From Desulfatibacillum alkenivorans DSM 16219 (GTDB taxonomy: Bacteria > Desulfobacterota > Desulfobacteria > Desulfobacterales > Desulfatibacillaceae): DNA of 64,000 nucleotides. Positions 44,244 through 53,044 of this stretch are shown here, one piece after another; positions within the stretch are counted from its first letter, which is position 1, and every line of letters begins with the position of its first letter. The DNA lies in NCBI RefSeq assembly GCF_900142135.1, contig NZ_FQZU01000018.1, forward strand, positions 509 to 64,508. The letters run 5' to 3'. The notes under the pieces were generated by a model. That model was not told where the DNA came from. It did not search any database and saw only the letters and a program-made list of their open reading frames with translations. The translations under genes were made by a program, and so were the position numbers.

Positions 44244-45125
44244 ATGGTGAGCGAAACTTGCTCTGATAATTCAAGCCGGGGCATTGCCTATTCCCCGGCT
44301 TGGAACATGTTTTTGATTTTTGCCGGCTCTTTGATCGCCGTGGCCGCGCTCAAGGGCATTGCAGTGCATCAGCATTTGGTCCCCGGCGGCGCGTTCGGCC
44401 TGGCCCTGCTGATTCATTACGCCGGAGTGGGGATCAGCGCCGGCATTCTATTCATGCTGCTGAACATCCCCCTGGCCATCCTGGGTTATTTGAATATTAG
44501 CAAACGATTTATCCTGTACAGCATATGGGCCATGGCCGTGTCCACCATAGCCTATGAAGTCATGGATTTGAATTTCGGAATAGAAAACCCCATTTACGCC
44601 AGCATCGCATGCGGCGGGATTATGGGTTTTGGCATGGGCGTTGTGCTCAGGACCTTAGGCTCCAACGGGGGGATGGATATCGCCGCGATTATCCTGAATC
44701 GCAAATACAACATCGGTATCGGCAAGACCTATTTTGTGTTTAATTTGCTTTTGTTTTGCGCCAGCGCTGCGGTGATAGACCAGGACCTGGTCATCGGCTC
44801 CATATTAACGGTGTTCGTGGCCTCCGTGACGATTGACTACGTCCTGTCCATGTTTTCCAACAGAAAGATGGTGATGATCATCTCCCAGGAAGCCCAATGC
44901 ATTGTGGACGACATCATGACCCATCTGAATCAAGGCGCCACCATGCTTCAGGGGCAAGGATGCTATTCCCGCACGCCCCGTCCGGTGATCATGACCATCA
45001 CCAACAACGTGCAATTAAGGAGGCTGGAGGAGATCGTCTTTACTAAAGACCCCCAGGCCATTTTCATCGTGGAAAACACCTTCGCCGTCCTTGGCAGCAG
45101 CTTTACAAAAAGGAAGTTGTACTAA
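44244..45125 (+). CDS. YitT/DUF161-family membrane protein
   Basis: 293 residues. About five to six membrane spans in residues 20-185 (NMFLIFAGSLIAVAALKGIA, LAILGYLNISK, GGIMGFGMGVVLRTLGSNGGMDI) and a C-terminal soluble domain (about 195-290) of the DUF2179 type. Start chosen at ATG 44244 behind GAGAGGAAG. Function in the family is unknown; it may be a transporter. It follows the ect terminator and may be separate. Confidence 0.8.
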   Translation: MVSETCSDNSSRGIAYSPAWNMFLIFAGSLIAVAALKGIAVHQHLVPGGAFGLALLIHYAGVGISAGILFMLLNIPLAILGYLNISKRFILYSIWAMAVSTIAYEVMDLNFGIENPIYASIACGGIMGFGMGVVLRTLGSNGGMDIAAIILNRKYNIGIGKTYFVFNLLLFCASAAVIDQDLVIGSILTVFVASVTIDYVLSMFSNRKMVMIISQEAQCIVDDIMTHLNQGATMLQGQGCYSRTPRPVIMTITNNVQLRRLEEIVFTKDPQAIFIVENTFAVLGSSFTKRKLY

Positions 45126-45444
45126 AGAGTGCAAAGTGCTTCGTGGGTTTTATTGTCGATGAAGCCGTAACGACATTAATGCCAGGTTTCATTTAAGTAA
45201 CTGCCATATTCTATGGCATGCTCAACAGGAAGCTGGGTTCCGGCTATCGGCCCAATCGTGATAGGCGGTTCGCCTTGTCCGCCGCCAATAATGGGTGGCC
45301 CAGGCAAAGCAGTACCTTGCCTGGGCGCGGAGCGCAGGAGTGTGGAGAACTTGAAAAAGTAATTGAATTTGCCATTTAAGTATCATACCTAATATTGGAG
45401 TTCAATATTCATGTCTGGGATAGTTCTGCAACGAGGGGAAATAG
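45126..45444. other. Spacer with extragenic repeat
   Basis: Contains the palindrome at 45294-45327; no gene seen. Confidence 0.5.
45294..45327 (+). repeat. Extragenic palindrome (gggtggcccaggcaa family)
   Basis: Perfect 10-bp stem 45298-45307 / 45317-45326 (gcccaggcaa / ttgcctgggc). Same family as 9901-9936. Confidence 0.7.
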
Positions 45445-45786
45445 ATGAGAAGCGTTAATCGATCAGCCGTTATAGTGAAACCCAACGAGCCCTTTTTGAA
45501 TTGGCTTAAAAAACTCTATCCGGAGGAAGCTTATTCTCTGGAGGATATTCGCAATGAATGCACTGTCTTCCTGATTCCCGAATACGACATGGTTGAGGAG
45601 GCGCAGGGATTTATCAAGAGGAATTTTAAGACTATTTTCAGGCTTGAGCTTGGGGGTTGGAGTACTGACCCCAAAAATTTTCCTGGAAAGCTGACTTATA
45701 AAATGTTCTGTGAATGGTTTGCATGTGAAATCAATTCCGAAGTTTACGACCTGTCCGCGAAAAAGATTACCGTTGAAGACGCTTAA
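45445..45786 (+). CDS. Conserved hypothetical protein
   Basis: 113 residues, soluble, acidic. It contains LEDIRNECTVFLIPEYD and ends with a KMFCEWFACEINSEVYDL segment. The pattern looks like a conserved family of short bacterial proteins that I cannot name. A GAGGGGAAA ribosome site lies 6-7 bp before the ATG. No obvious operon partners. Confidence 0.6.
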   Translation: MRSVNRSAVIVKPNEPFLNWLKKLYPEEAYSLEDIRNECTVFLIPEYDMVEEAQGFIKRNFKTIFRLELGGWSTDPKNFPGKLTYKMFCEWFACEINSEVYDLSAKKITVEDA

Positions 45787-45828
45787 AGAACCCTCCATCA
45801 GGGCGGAACTCCCCTCCTCAAGTTTCGC

Positions 45829-47082
45829 TCACCAAGGTTTGCTAAATAGAAATCTTGCCTGTTTGGGGGCGTTGAACAGGGCCATGGCGGCCTGGGATTG
45901 GAGTGAAAACCAGGGGCGGCGGAGCGGGTCCGGAAGCAGATTGGGCCTGGCGCCCAAGCGGTCCTGAACCACGTTGACGGAGCAATAGGCGGCGTTCAGT
46001 TTTTTCGCCATGGTCAGGCAGTCCATGGCGGCCAGGGGCGGGTCCTCTTCAAACCCGATTATAAAATGGGCGCCCGCCTCAATCCCTTGTTCCTGAAGCA
46101 GCCTGAAAGCCTGGTGAAAAACCTCGTCGCTAACATTTTTTCCCAGCGCTTGCCGCGTTAAAGCAGAAGGGCTTTCCACGCCGATCTGAACCATTAGGAA
46201 CCCGCCTTTTTTCAGGACTTTGGCGAACGCCGGGGTGATTTGGTCGGCCCGCAGATAGCCTCGCAGGGCGAAGGAATAGCGGGACAGCAAATCCAGCACT
46301 TCCATGCCCCTGCTCAGTTCCGCCCCAAAGGTCATGTCCCTCAGGTATATTTGGCGGGCTTCCAGGGTTTTCAGAAGATTCAGCTCCTTTTCGATTTCCG
46401 CAAGATTTCTGGTTTTGTATCCCAGGCCGTCCAGCCCGGAGTTGCAAAAGGAGCATTTATAAGGGCATCCGAAATCGGTCAGCAGCGAATGGAAGACTCC
46501 CTTCCATAAAGGCAGCTTGTATAAGGCGTTGTCCACCAGGTTGTGGGGGGTGACTCCCATGGAATATTCCCCGCCTTTAGGCGGAGGGTCGGGCGCCCGG
46601 TCCCTGGTCCGCAAACGTCCTGAGGCCTTTCCCTTCAGGATAAACTCGGGCAATTCCGGAGCGGTGAAGTCCAGGGCCAGAGCATCGATAAAAGGATAAT
46701 CCTCAAAGGGAAAATCCGGATCAAGGGCGGCTTCCCCCCCTAAAATCACGCGGGTTTTTTCATTCGCTATTTTCTTAAGAAAGACCATGTCTTCTTGAAA
46801 GGACAGGGTGGAAGCCAGGCAATAGATTGCCTCCGGCTGGTACGCCTGGACGATTTTCCGCGCCTGTTTGGCGGGCGTCTGTTGGGCCGCGGCGTCCAGG
46901 ATCATGAACCGGGCGCGGCCTCCAAGTTGGGCCGCCTGGCATAAAAGGTCAATAGGCTGCCAGTAATAATTGGCCTTGGGGCGGGTGGAGCAGTAATAAT
47001 CCCGTAAGACCGGGGAGGACGCCGGCGGGTTGAGCAGCAGCACCCTGGGCAGGGAGCTTATGGCCAAGGCTCCGGCGTTCAT
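45829..47082 (-). CDS. Radical SAM protein (third of three)
   Basis: 417 residues. The N-terminal part (LLLNPPASSPVLRDYYC, ILDAAAQQ, VILGGEAALDPDF) resembles B12-binding Rossmann domains of the radical SAM B12 class. CPYKCSFC (about 210) binds the SAM cluster. The rest of the TIM barrel follows (AGAHFIIGFEEDPP). Its start overlaps the stop of the preceding gene by 4 bp (ATGA), so the two are coupled. Substrate unknown. Confidence 0.8.
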   Translation of the reverse strand: MNAGALAISSLPRVLLLNPPASSPVLRDYYCSTRPKANYYWQPIDLLCQAAQLGGRARFMILDAAAQQTPAKQARKIVQAYQPEAIYCLASTLSFQEDMVFLKKIANEKTRVILGGEAALDPDFPFEDYPFIDALALDFTAPELPEFILKGKASGRLRTRDRAPDPPPKGGEYSMGVTPHNLVDNALYKLPLWKGVFHSLLTDFGCPYKCSFCNSGLDGLGYKTRNLAEIEKELNLLKTLEARQIYLRDMTFGAELSRGMEVLDLLSRYSFALRGYLRADQITPAFAKVLKKGGFLMVQIGVESPSALTRQALGKNVSDEVFHQAFRLLQEQGIEAGAHFIIGFEEDPPLAAMDCLTMAKKLNAAYCSVNVVQDRLGARPNLLPDPLRRPWFSLQSQAAMALFNAPKQARFLFSKPW

Positions 47083-48494
47083 GAGGCTCCCATCCAGTGC
47101 CAGGCCCGGCGGGCGAAGTAATAGAGCGCCTCCCTGGAGCGTAAGGAGGCCAGGAGCCTTTTTGCATTCCGCCGTTGCAGGTAAAAGCCAATAAATGCCT
47201 TTCTTTGCTGCCGCTTAAGGCTGGAGCGGGAGAATCCCTTGGGCACGTATCCCACCTGGGAAAAGGTGGTGCTCAAACCTTCCATGGCGGCCGGATCGGC
47301 GGACAGCCTTTCCCATTCCGGGCAGCCGGGCAGGGGGGTGAACAGGGAGAAATTGGCCCGGGTCAGGGGCAGGCTTTTGGCGAAATCCAGGGTGGCTTTC
47401 ATATCCTGCCGGGTTTCTTCGGGGTATCCCAGGATAAAGAACCCGTTGACCTCCAGCCCCGCTTTTGCCAGCAACTCGACCTTTTCCCCGGCATGATCCA
47501 GGGAAAGGCCCTTTTTCATCCTGTTTAGAACCTTGGCGCTGCCGGACTCCAAGCCCAGGGAGACGGAATAGCAGCCGGCGCCTTTCATGGCCTGGATCAG
47601 TTCTTCATCCAGGTTTTCCATGCGAACCCCGTTGGGGCAGGTCCATGGGAGATTGACGCCCGAGTTGACAATAGCTTTGCAGACAGCAAGGGCGTGGGCT
47701 TTGTTGGCCGTAAAATTGTCGTCGATGATTTGGGCCTCTTGTACGCCGAATCGGGTTTTCAGCGTCAGCAACTCCTCTGCGACCAGTTGGGGGGCGCGAA
47801 ACCGGATCTTACCCCCGGTCAGGGCCGGGACGCTGCAAAAGCCGCAGCCGTAGGAGCATCCCCGGCTGGTGAGCGCGGGCGCCACGGGAAACCGCCGGAA
47901 AAAGGCGCCGTGGGGGGCTTTGGGGTATTGGCCGGGCGGCATCAGGTCCCAGGCCGGCATGGCCGGGTCGTTTATATCCTCCCGCACCGCCGGCGGGCTG
48001 CAAATGAGCGTATCTTTGCAAATGGCGGCCATTCCTGGAATTTTATTCAGAGCGTCAGACGAGATGTCCCGAACCCCTTGGGCCGGAAGCTCCCGGCACA
48101 AGATGCGCAGGCCTTCCTCAGCCTCCCCCCGCAGGACAAAGTCCAGATGCGGCGCGTTTTCCTCCAAAAACTCCGTGGGCATGGCGGTAGGATGGGGGCC
48201 GCCGGCCAGGATGACCGCCTTGGGCAGGGCCTTTCGGACGGCGTCAATGCATTGAACGGCCGGGTCTTTGGCCGCGGAAACCACGGAAAATCCGACCATG
48301 TCAGGGGTGAGTGACTTGGCTATGCTGTAGAGCTTTTCAGGCGTCAGGCCCAGCCGCACGCCGTCCAGCAGGCTTATCCGGGCGGAGTCGCGCACGGCGG
48401 CCGCCAAATAGCCCAGCCCAAGGGGCGGCGCTATGACGTCGCTGTAACTGGGAACCTTGACGAGTAAAAGATGCGGTTTCTGGCTCATATTCAT
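47079..48494 (-). CDS. Radical SAM protein with B12-binding-like domain (second of three)
   Basis: 471 residues. The N-terminus has PPLGLGYLAAAVRDSA and ILAGGPHPTAMP, typical of B12-binding radical SAM proteins. CSYGCGFC (about 217) is the SAM cluster. IDDNFTANK and SLGLESGSAKVLNRM continue the barrel, then a basic C-terminal tail (RRNAKRLLASLRS). Overlaps the gene after it and follows the gene before by 9 bp. Confidence 0.83.
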   Translation of the reverse strand: MNMSQKPHLLLVKVPSYSDVIAPPLGLGYLAAAVRDSARISLLDGVRLGLTPEKLYSIAKSLTPDMVGFSVVSAAKDPAVQCIDAVRKALPKAVILAGGPHPTAMPTEFLEENAPHLDFVLRGEAEEGLRILCRELPAQGVRDISSDALNKIPGMAAICKDTLICSPPAVREDINDPAMPAWDLMPPGQYPKAPHGAFFRRFPVAPALTSRGCSYGCGFCSVPALTGGKIRFRAPQLVAEELLTLKTRFGVQEAQIIDDNFTANKAHALAVCKAIVNSGVNLPWTCPNGVRMENLDEELIQAMKGAGCYSVSLGLESGSAKVLNRMKKGLSLDHAGEKVELLAKAGLEVNGFFILGYPEETRQDMKATLDFAKSLPLTRANFSLFTPLPGCPEWERLSADPAAMEGLSTTFSQVGYVPKGFSRSSLKRQQRKAFIGFYLQRRNAKRLLASLRSREALYYFARRAWHWMGAS

Positions 48495-48503
48495 GGCGTC
48501 AAA

Positions 48504-49997
48504 TTAGAGCGTCCAGGGAGTTTTCATCCGGACGCCGGCAACCAGGATTTTTTCCGCAATGGAGGCTGCAACCCTTTCGGCCGGGAATCCGGCGAACAGG
48601 GTCTTCATTCTGGCTTTGGCCACGGGCCTGTATAGCTTGACTCCCAGGCGAAGCCACCAGGGAGCGGGGAAATCCTCGAATTTGCGATCCAGGCACAGGC
48701 TTGGAAAATACAGGTTGTCCAACGTGCGCTTTAAAGCCGGGTCAAGATAGGCGACGTTGACGCGGCTCCAGTCGTAATTTCCCCATTCCTGCAGGCTTTC
48801 AGGCGGCTTGAATCCGTAGTTGTCAATGACCTCATCCCACATGGAGGTTCCGGGAAAAGGCAGAAAATTGTAAATGGGAGACAGCCTGGCGTTGGGATTG
48901 TCCTCCATGATTCGAAACATCACCTTGACCGTTTTTTTCAGGTCCGCCAGGGTTTCTCCGGGCAATCCGGAAAGCCAGGAGTAAAAAATATAGATGCCAA
49001 ACCCGCTCCATAACTTATTGGCCTTCAGCAGCATGGGCACGGTATGGGGCTTGTTGACATAGTTGAGAATTTTAGGGCTGCCTGACTCCGCTCCCACGGA
49101 AACCCGCTGGAGACCGCTTTTCTCCAGATCCTGCAAGCCCGCTTGGTCGAACTTCAGCATGCTGGGCACGTCCACGCCCTGGATTTGCCAATAAAACTGG
49201 CGGGACTGATTTTTCAAGGCGTCGACCACGGCGGCGCTTCGTTTTCTATTCAGGAAAAAATTGTCGTCAACCAGGTACACGCCGTCCAGGTTCATGGAAT
49301 CCCGGGCCCAGAACATGCGCTCCAGGGTTTTTTCCGCGTTCATGGCGCGGAAGCGATGATTTCCCGACTGGCCCGTGTGATAGCAGTACCTGCACCGGTG
49401 CGCGCACCCCCTGGAGCTTTCCAGGTTGATCATGCGCTTGCCCCGATAGACCTGCACGTAGTCTTCCACATTCACCAGGTGGTAAGGGGGCAGGGGCAGG
49501 GAGTCCAGGTCCACGGGCGGACGCAATTCGTTTTGTACAATTTTTCCGTCCTGTTTGAACCACATCCCCCGGACGCCTTTCAGGGATTTTCCCGCGGACA
49601 ATCTGTCCATGGCTTCCAAAAGGGTTTCCTCGCCGTCTCCTATGACCGCCATGTCTATGTGGGGGTCCTGGAGGGTTTCCTGAGGGCTTAAACTGGGGTG
49701 ATTGCCTCCCCATAGGACCGGAATATCACTGTGTTCCTTGATAAAACGGGATACGGCCCAGGCCCTGGCCACCGGCTGCCCGCTCATGACCGACAGGCCC
49801 GCGAACAAGGGGCCCCCCGCCAGCTCCCTTTTTAATCTGGCCTGCCAATCGGATTCGATCCGAAGGTCAATGATGGAAAATGAATAATGCTTCGCCGCCA
49901 GAGAGGCTGTTTGGATCAGCCCCAAGGGAAGATGGGGTTTGTCGCGAACCACATCCATGTCCCCTATGTAAGGATAAATCAATACTGCATCTGCCAT
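48504..49997 (-). CDS. Radical SAM protein with B12-binding-like domain (first of three)
   Basis: 497 residues. The N-terminus has HLPLGLIQTASLAAKHY and LWGGNHPSLSPQE (Rossmann part). CAHRCRYC (about 203) binds the SAM cluster. VDDNFFLNRKRS and VSVGAESGSPKILNYV are typical barrel motifs. No strong ribosome site is seen before the ATG at 49997. First gene of a three-gene radical SAM operon. Product unknown; lipid or small-molecule methylation or ring formation is possible. Confidence 0.83.
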   Translation of the reverse strand: MADAVLIYPYIGDMDVVRDKPHLPLGLIQTASLAAKHYSFSIIDLRIESDWQARLKRELAGGPLFAGLSVMSGQPVARAWAVSRFIKEHSDIPVLWGGNHPSLSPQETLQDPHIDMAVIGDGEETLLEAMDRLSAGKSLKGVRGMWFKQDGKIVQNELRPPVDLDSLPLPPYHLVNVEDYVQVYRGKRMINLESSRGCAHRCRYCYHTGQSGNHRFRAMNAEKTLERMFWARDSMNLDGVYLVDDNFFLNRKRSAAVVDALKNQSRQFYWQIQGVDVPSMLKFDQAGLQDLEKSGLQRVSVGAESGSPKILNYVNKPHTVPMLLKANKLWSGFGIYIFYSWLSGLPGETLADLKKTVKVMFRIMEDNPNARLSPIYNFLPFPGTSMWDEVIDNYGFKPPESLQEWGNYDWSRVNVAYLDPALKRTLDNLYFPSLCLDRKFEDFPAPWWLRLGVKLYRPVAKARMKTLFAGFPAERVAASIAEKILVAGVRMKTPWTL

Positions 49998-50443
49998 TGG
50001 TTTCCCGAATCCCCCCTCCAGGTGAGTCTTGGATTAGTTTTAGGTCCATGGCCGTTGAAAGTCAATCGTGGAATTGGACAGGTCACAATTTTGGCGGATT
50101 CGACAAGAAATTGGCATGGTTTTGGGTGTTTTGTCTTTGTAACCGTCTTATTTTTTATCAACTATTGATAAGCAAGCGGGCTTGCGCGGTATTTTTTAAA
50201 TTGGCCTGAATATTGCTTCTACAGTGTTCACATGAAATTTTTATTTCGGACATAGCGGCGATTTTGTGAAATCTTGTCCGGCTTTTCAGGGTATTGCGGG
50301 AAGACGCGGCCAAATCGCCAATGGGGCCGGGAATGGATTTTCCCATGTTTATAATGCGTTGTGAGGCCAAATACTTGACAATGCAACCTTTGAATCCGGA
50401 TGCAGGATGGTCGAAAAAAAACTAATGATGATTGGAGCCTAAA
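49998..50443. other. Divergent region between the radical SAM genes and the chemoreceptor gene
   Basis: Holds a sigma-54 site at 50202-50217 and a long AT-rich leader. Plus-strand open frames here have no protein-like sequence. Confidence 0.5.
50202..50217 (+). promoter_or_regulatory. Sigma-54-type promoter for the chemoreceptor gene
   Basis: TGGCCTGAATATTGCT matches TGGCAYRN4TTGCW with one mismatch. GG (50203-50204) and GC (50215-50216) are separated by exactly 10 bp. About 230 bp upstream of the receptor ATG. Confidence 0.6.
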
Positions 50444-52738
50444 ATGGAGAGTAATTCCTTCTGGCAACGAATGACTGTAGGCAAACGAATTGCATTTGGC
50501 TTTGCCGTGGTTTTGGTTTTGCTTACGGCCGTAGGGCTGCTGAGTTTCACCGGGGTAGGCGGTATAGTACGCAACGCCGGCATGGTGATAGACGGCAACA
50601 AGCTGGACGGCGTTTTGGCTCAACGCGAGGTGGATCACCTGAACTGGGCCGGATCCGTCAACGCGTTGCTTACGGACGAAAATATCACGGAACTGCATGT
50701 GGAGACCGACCCCCACCAATGCGGTTTCGGCAAATGGCTTTATGGGGAAGGGCGTAAAAATGCCGAAGCTCTGGTTCCCTCCCTGGCGCCGATTATCAAG
50801 CGGATTGAAGAGCCCCATGCCAAACTGCACGAATCAGCCATCTCCATTGGCAAGGCGTATCAGCCTGCGGATCCGAATTTGCCCGCCTATTTGCAGGCTC
50901 GCCAGATAGATCATCTTAAGTGGATGGAAACCATTGATGATTTATTCCTGGAAAACCATGCAAAGTTGGATGTGATCACCGATGATCATCAGTGCGCTCT
51001 GGGCAAGTGGCTTTACGGAGAGGAAGCCAAGCAGGCGGTGGCGAGAAATCCTTCTTTAGCGCCCCTGCTTAAGGCGTTGGAGGAGCCTCACAGGCAGCTT
51101 CATGAATCCGCAAAGCTGATTCAATCCGAGTACCGGCAAATCCATCCCGGGCTGATGGTCATGTTGCAGCAAAGGCTGGACGACCACAGGGTTTGGGCCG
51201 CAACAGTGTCTCAGGCCATTCTGGAGCGTAAAAATTCGTTGGATGTACAGACCGATCCCGCCAAATGCGCCTTTGGCAAGTTTTTGCAGTCCAAAGAAGC
51301 TCAGGAGTACATGGCTTCGTTTCCGGCTTTAAAACAGGCTTTGGACGCCTGCAAAGCGCCCCATGAAGCCTTGCACAGATCAGCCATGGACATCGATGCT
51401 TCTTTAAAAGCCGGAGACGCCTTCTCCGCCCGGGATGTATACACCATGGTGACTTTGCCGGCCTTGGAAGAGGTGGGAAAATACTTTAAACAGGCCATCG
51501 ACGCGGAAGCCGTATTGATGGACGGGCGCGATAAGGCTTTGCAAGCCTATCGTACACAAACCCTGCCCGCTTTGGAAAAAACCGAGGCGGCCATGGAGGT
51601 TTTGCACCATGAAGCGGCGGCCCTGCTGGATGGCCAGCGGGAAGCCAATAAAATATACGCATCCCAGACCATGCCCAGCCTGAGGACGGTTCAGGAGCTG
51701 CTGGGGGAAATCCGTCAGGAGGCCAAGAAAAACATCATGACGGACGTAGTCATGCTGGACGCCGCCCAGGGCACGCAAAGAAACGTCAGCATCGTGGGGC
51801 TTGCAGCGATCATTGCCGGACTATTTCTGGCGATAGTCATTGCACGTGGCATTGTCAATGTGCTTACAAGAATCAGCCAAAATTTGGGTGAAGGCGCCGA
51901 TCAGGTGGCTTCGGCTTCCAATCAGGTGGCCGGCTCCAGCCAGTCTTTGGCCGAAGGCGCCTCCAAGCAGGCTGCGTCCCTGGAGGAAACCTCCTCCTCC
52001 ATGGAGGAAATGGCCTCCATGACCGTGCGCAACTCGGAAAACGCCAATCAAGCCGATGTGCTTATGCAACGAACCAAGAGCGTGGTGGAGAAGGCCAGCC
52101 AGACCATGGAGGATCTCACCGGCGCCATGGAGGGAATTTCCAACGCCAGCGCTGAAACCTCAAAGATTATCAAGACGATTGACGAGATAGCCTTTCAGAC
52201 GAATTTGCTGGCTTTGAACGCCGCCGTGGAAGCGGCCAGGGCGGGGGAGGCAGGGGCCGGATTTGCGGTCGTTGCGGACGAAGTGCGCAATCTGGCCGTC
52301 AGGGCCGCCGAGGCCGCCAAAAACACAACGGAACTGATCCAAGGCACGGTCAAGCGCGTGGAAGACGGCGCCCAATTGCTTGACTCCACAACCGAGGCCT
52401 TTGGCGAAGTGGCCGAAACCACCATCAAGGTCGGGGAGATCGTAGGCGAGATCGCCGCCGCCTCCAATGAGCAGACGCAGGGCTATGAGCAAATACGCAA
52501 GGCCGTGTCTGAAATGGACAAGGTTACGCAGAGTACGGCTGCCAATTCCGAGGAATCCGCCAGCGCAGCCGAAGAATTAAACGCCCAGGCCGAGCAGATG
52601 AAACAAATCGTTGAGGAACTGATGGTTTTGGTGGGGGGAAACTCCTCCGGCAAAGCCGTTTCCAGGAGGGCGCTCAAGGGGCAGGAAAGAAAAATGCTGG
52701 AAGCGCCGGAAAGCCGCCCTGCTTTAGGCACGGCCTGA
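50444..52738 (+). CDS. Methyl-accepting chemotaxis protein with three CZB-type zinc-binding domains
   Basis: 764 residues. One membrane span at 16-38 and a second at about 448-472 enclose a sensor region made of three repeats of about 92 residues. Each repeat has the CZB pattern of one Cys and three His: H65/C93/H125/H129, H157/C184/H216/H220, H248/C275/H307/H311. Spacing is nearly constant (27-28, 32, 4). The signalling domain is classic (EIAFQTNLLALNAAVEAARAGE near residue 590). No clear HAMP domain follows TM2. CZB domains usually lie in the cytoplasm and sense zinc or hypochlorous acid; here they would be periplasmic. A TTG at 50432 is in frame, but ATG 50444 has GGAG upstream. Confidence 0.88.
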   Translation: MESNSFWQRMTVGKRIAFGFAVVLVLLTAVGLLSFTGVGGIVRNAGMVIDGNKLDGVLAQREVDHLNWAGSVNALLTDENITELHVETDPHQCGFGKWLYGEGRKNAEALVPSLAPIIKRIEEPHAKLHESAISIGKAYQPADPNLPAYLQARQIDHLKWMETIDDLFLENHAKLDVITDDHQCALGKWLYGEEAKQAVARNPSLAPLLKALEEPHRQLHESAKLIQSEYRQIHPGLMVMLQQRLDDHRVWAATVSQAILERKNSLDVQTDPAKCAFGKFLQSKEAQEYMASFPALKQALDACKAPHEALHRSAMDIDASLKAGDAFSARDVYTMVTLPALEEVGKYFKQAIDAEAVLMDGRDKALQAYRTQTLPALEKTEAAMEVLHHEAAALLDGQREANKIYASQTMPSLRTVQELLGEIRQEAKKNIMTDVVMLDAAQGTQRNVSIVGLAAIIAGLFLAIVIARGIVNVLTRISQNLGEGADQVASASNQVAGSSQSLAEGASKQAASLEETSSSMEEMASMTVRNSENANQADVLMQRTKSVVEKASQTMEDLTGAMEGISNASAETSKIIKTIDEIAFQTNLLALNAAVEAARAGEAGAGFAVVADEVRNLAVRAAEAAKNTTELIQGTVKRVEDGAQLLDSTTEAFGEVAETTIKVGEIVGEIAAASNEQTQGYEQIRKAVSEMDKVTQSTAANSEESASAAEELNAQAEQMKQIVEELMVLVGGNSSGKAVSRRALKGQERKMLEAPESRPALGTA

Positions 52739-52784
52739 TCCCCCAACAATGACATAAACGGCGTTCCATTATATGAGGGAATAT

Positions 52785-52823
52785 ACCGCGGCCGGGCTGA
52801 CCGGCCGCGGTTTTCATGTTTTT
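52785..52823 (+). terminator. Terminator of the chemoreceptor gene
   Basis: Perfect 11-bp stem (52785-52795 / 52801-52811, accgcggccgg / ccggccgcggt), 5-base loop, then a T-rich tail. Confidence 0.85.
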
Positions 52824-53044
52824 AGGTCCTTATTTTATCTGAAATATCAGTGATTATATTGCATTGTGATTAGGCCTTTCATAACGAGATCCTCCGCAAT
52901 CAAAAGCCATGCCTCCAGCCTTGCAGAACGCAGCTTGAGCCAAGATGGTGTTTAAAAACATCCGGAAAGCTGAATGGTTGCTTTGCCTTCCCGCTAAAAG
53001 ATGATATGAAGTACTATAACGATCAGTTATTATGAGGTAATATA
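52824..53044. other. Leader of the hybrid kinase gene
   Basis: No gene seen. A 5-bp inverted repeat with a 5-bp centre (53016-53030, ataac / gttat) lies just before the ribosome site and could be an operator, but is short. Confidence 0.35.
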
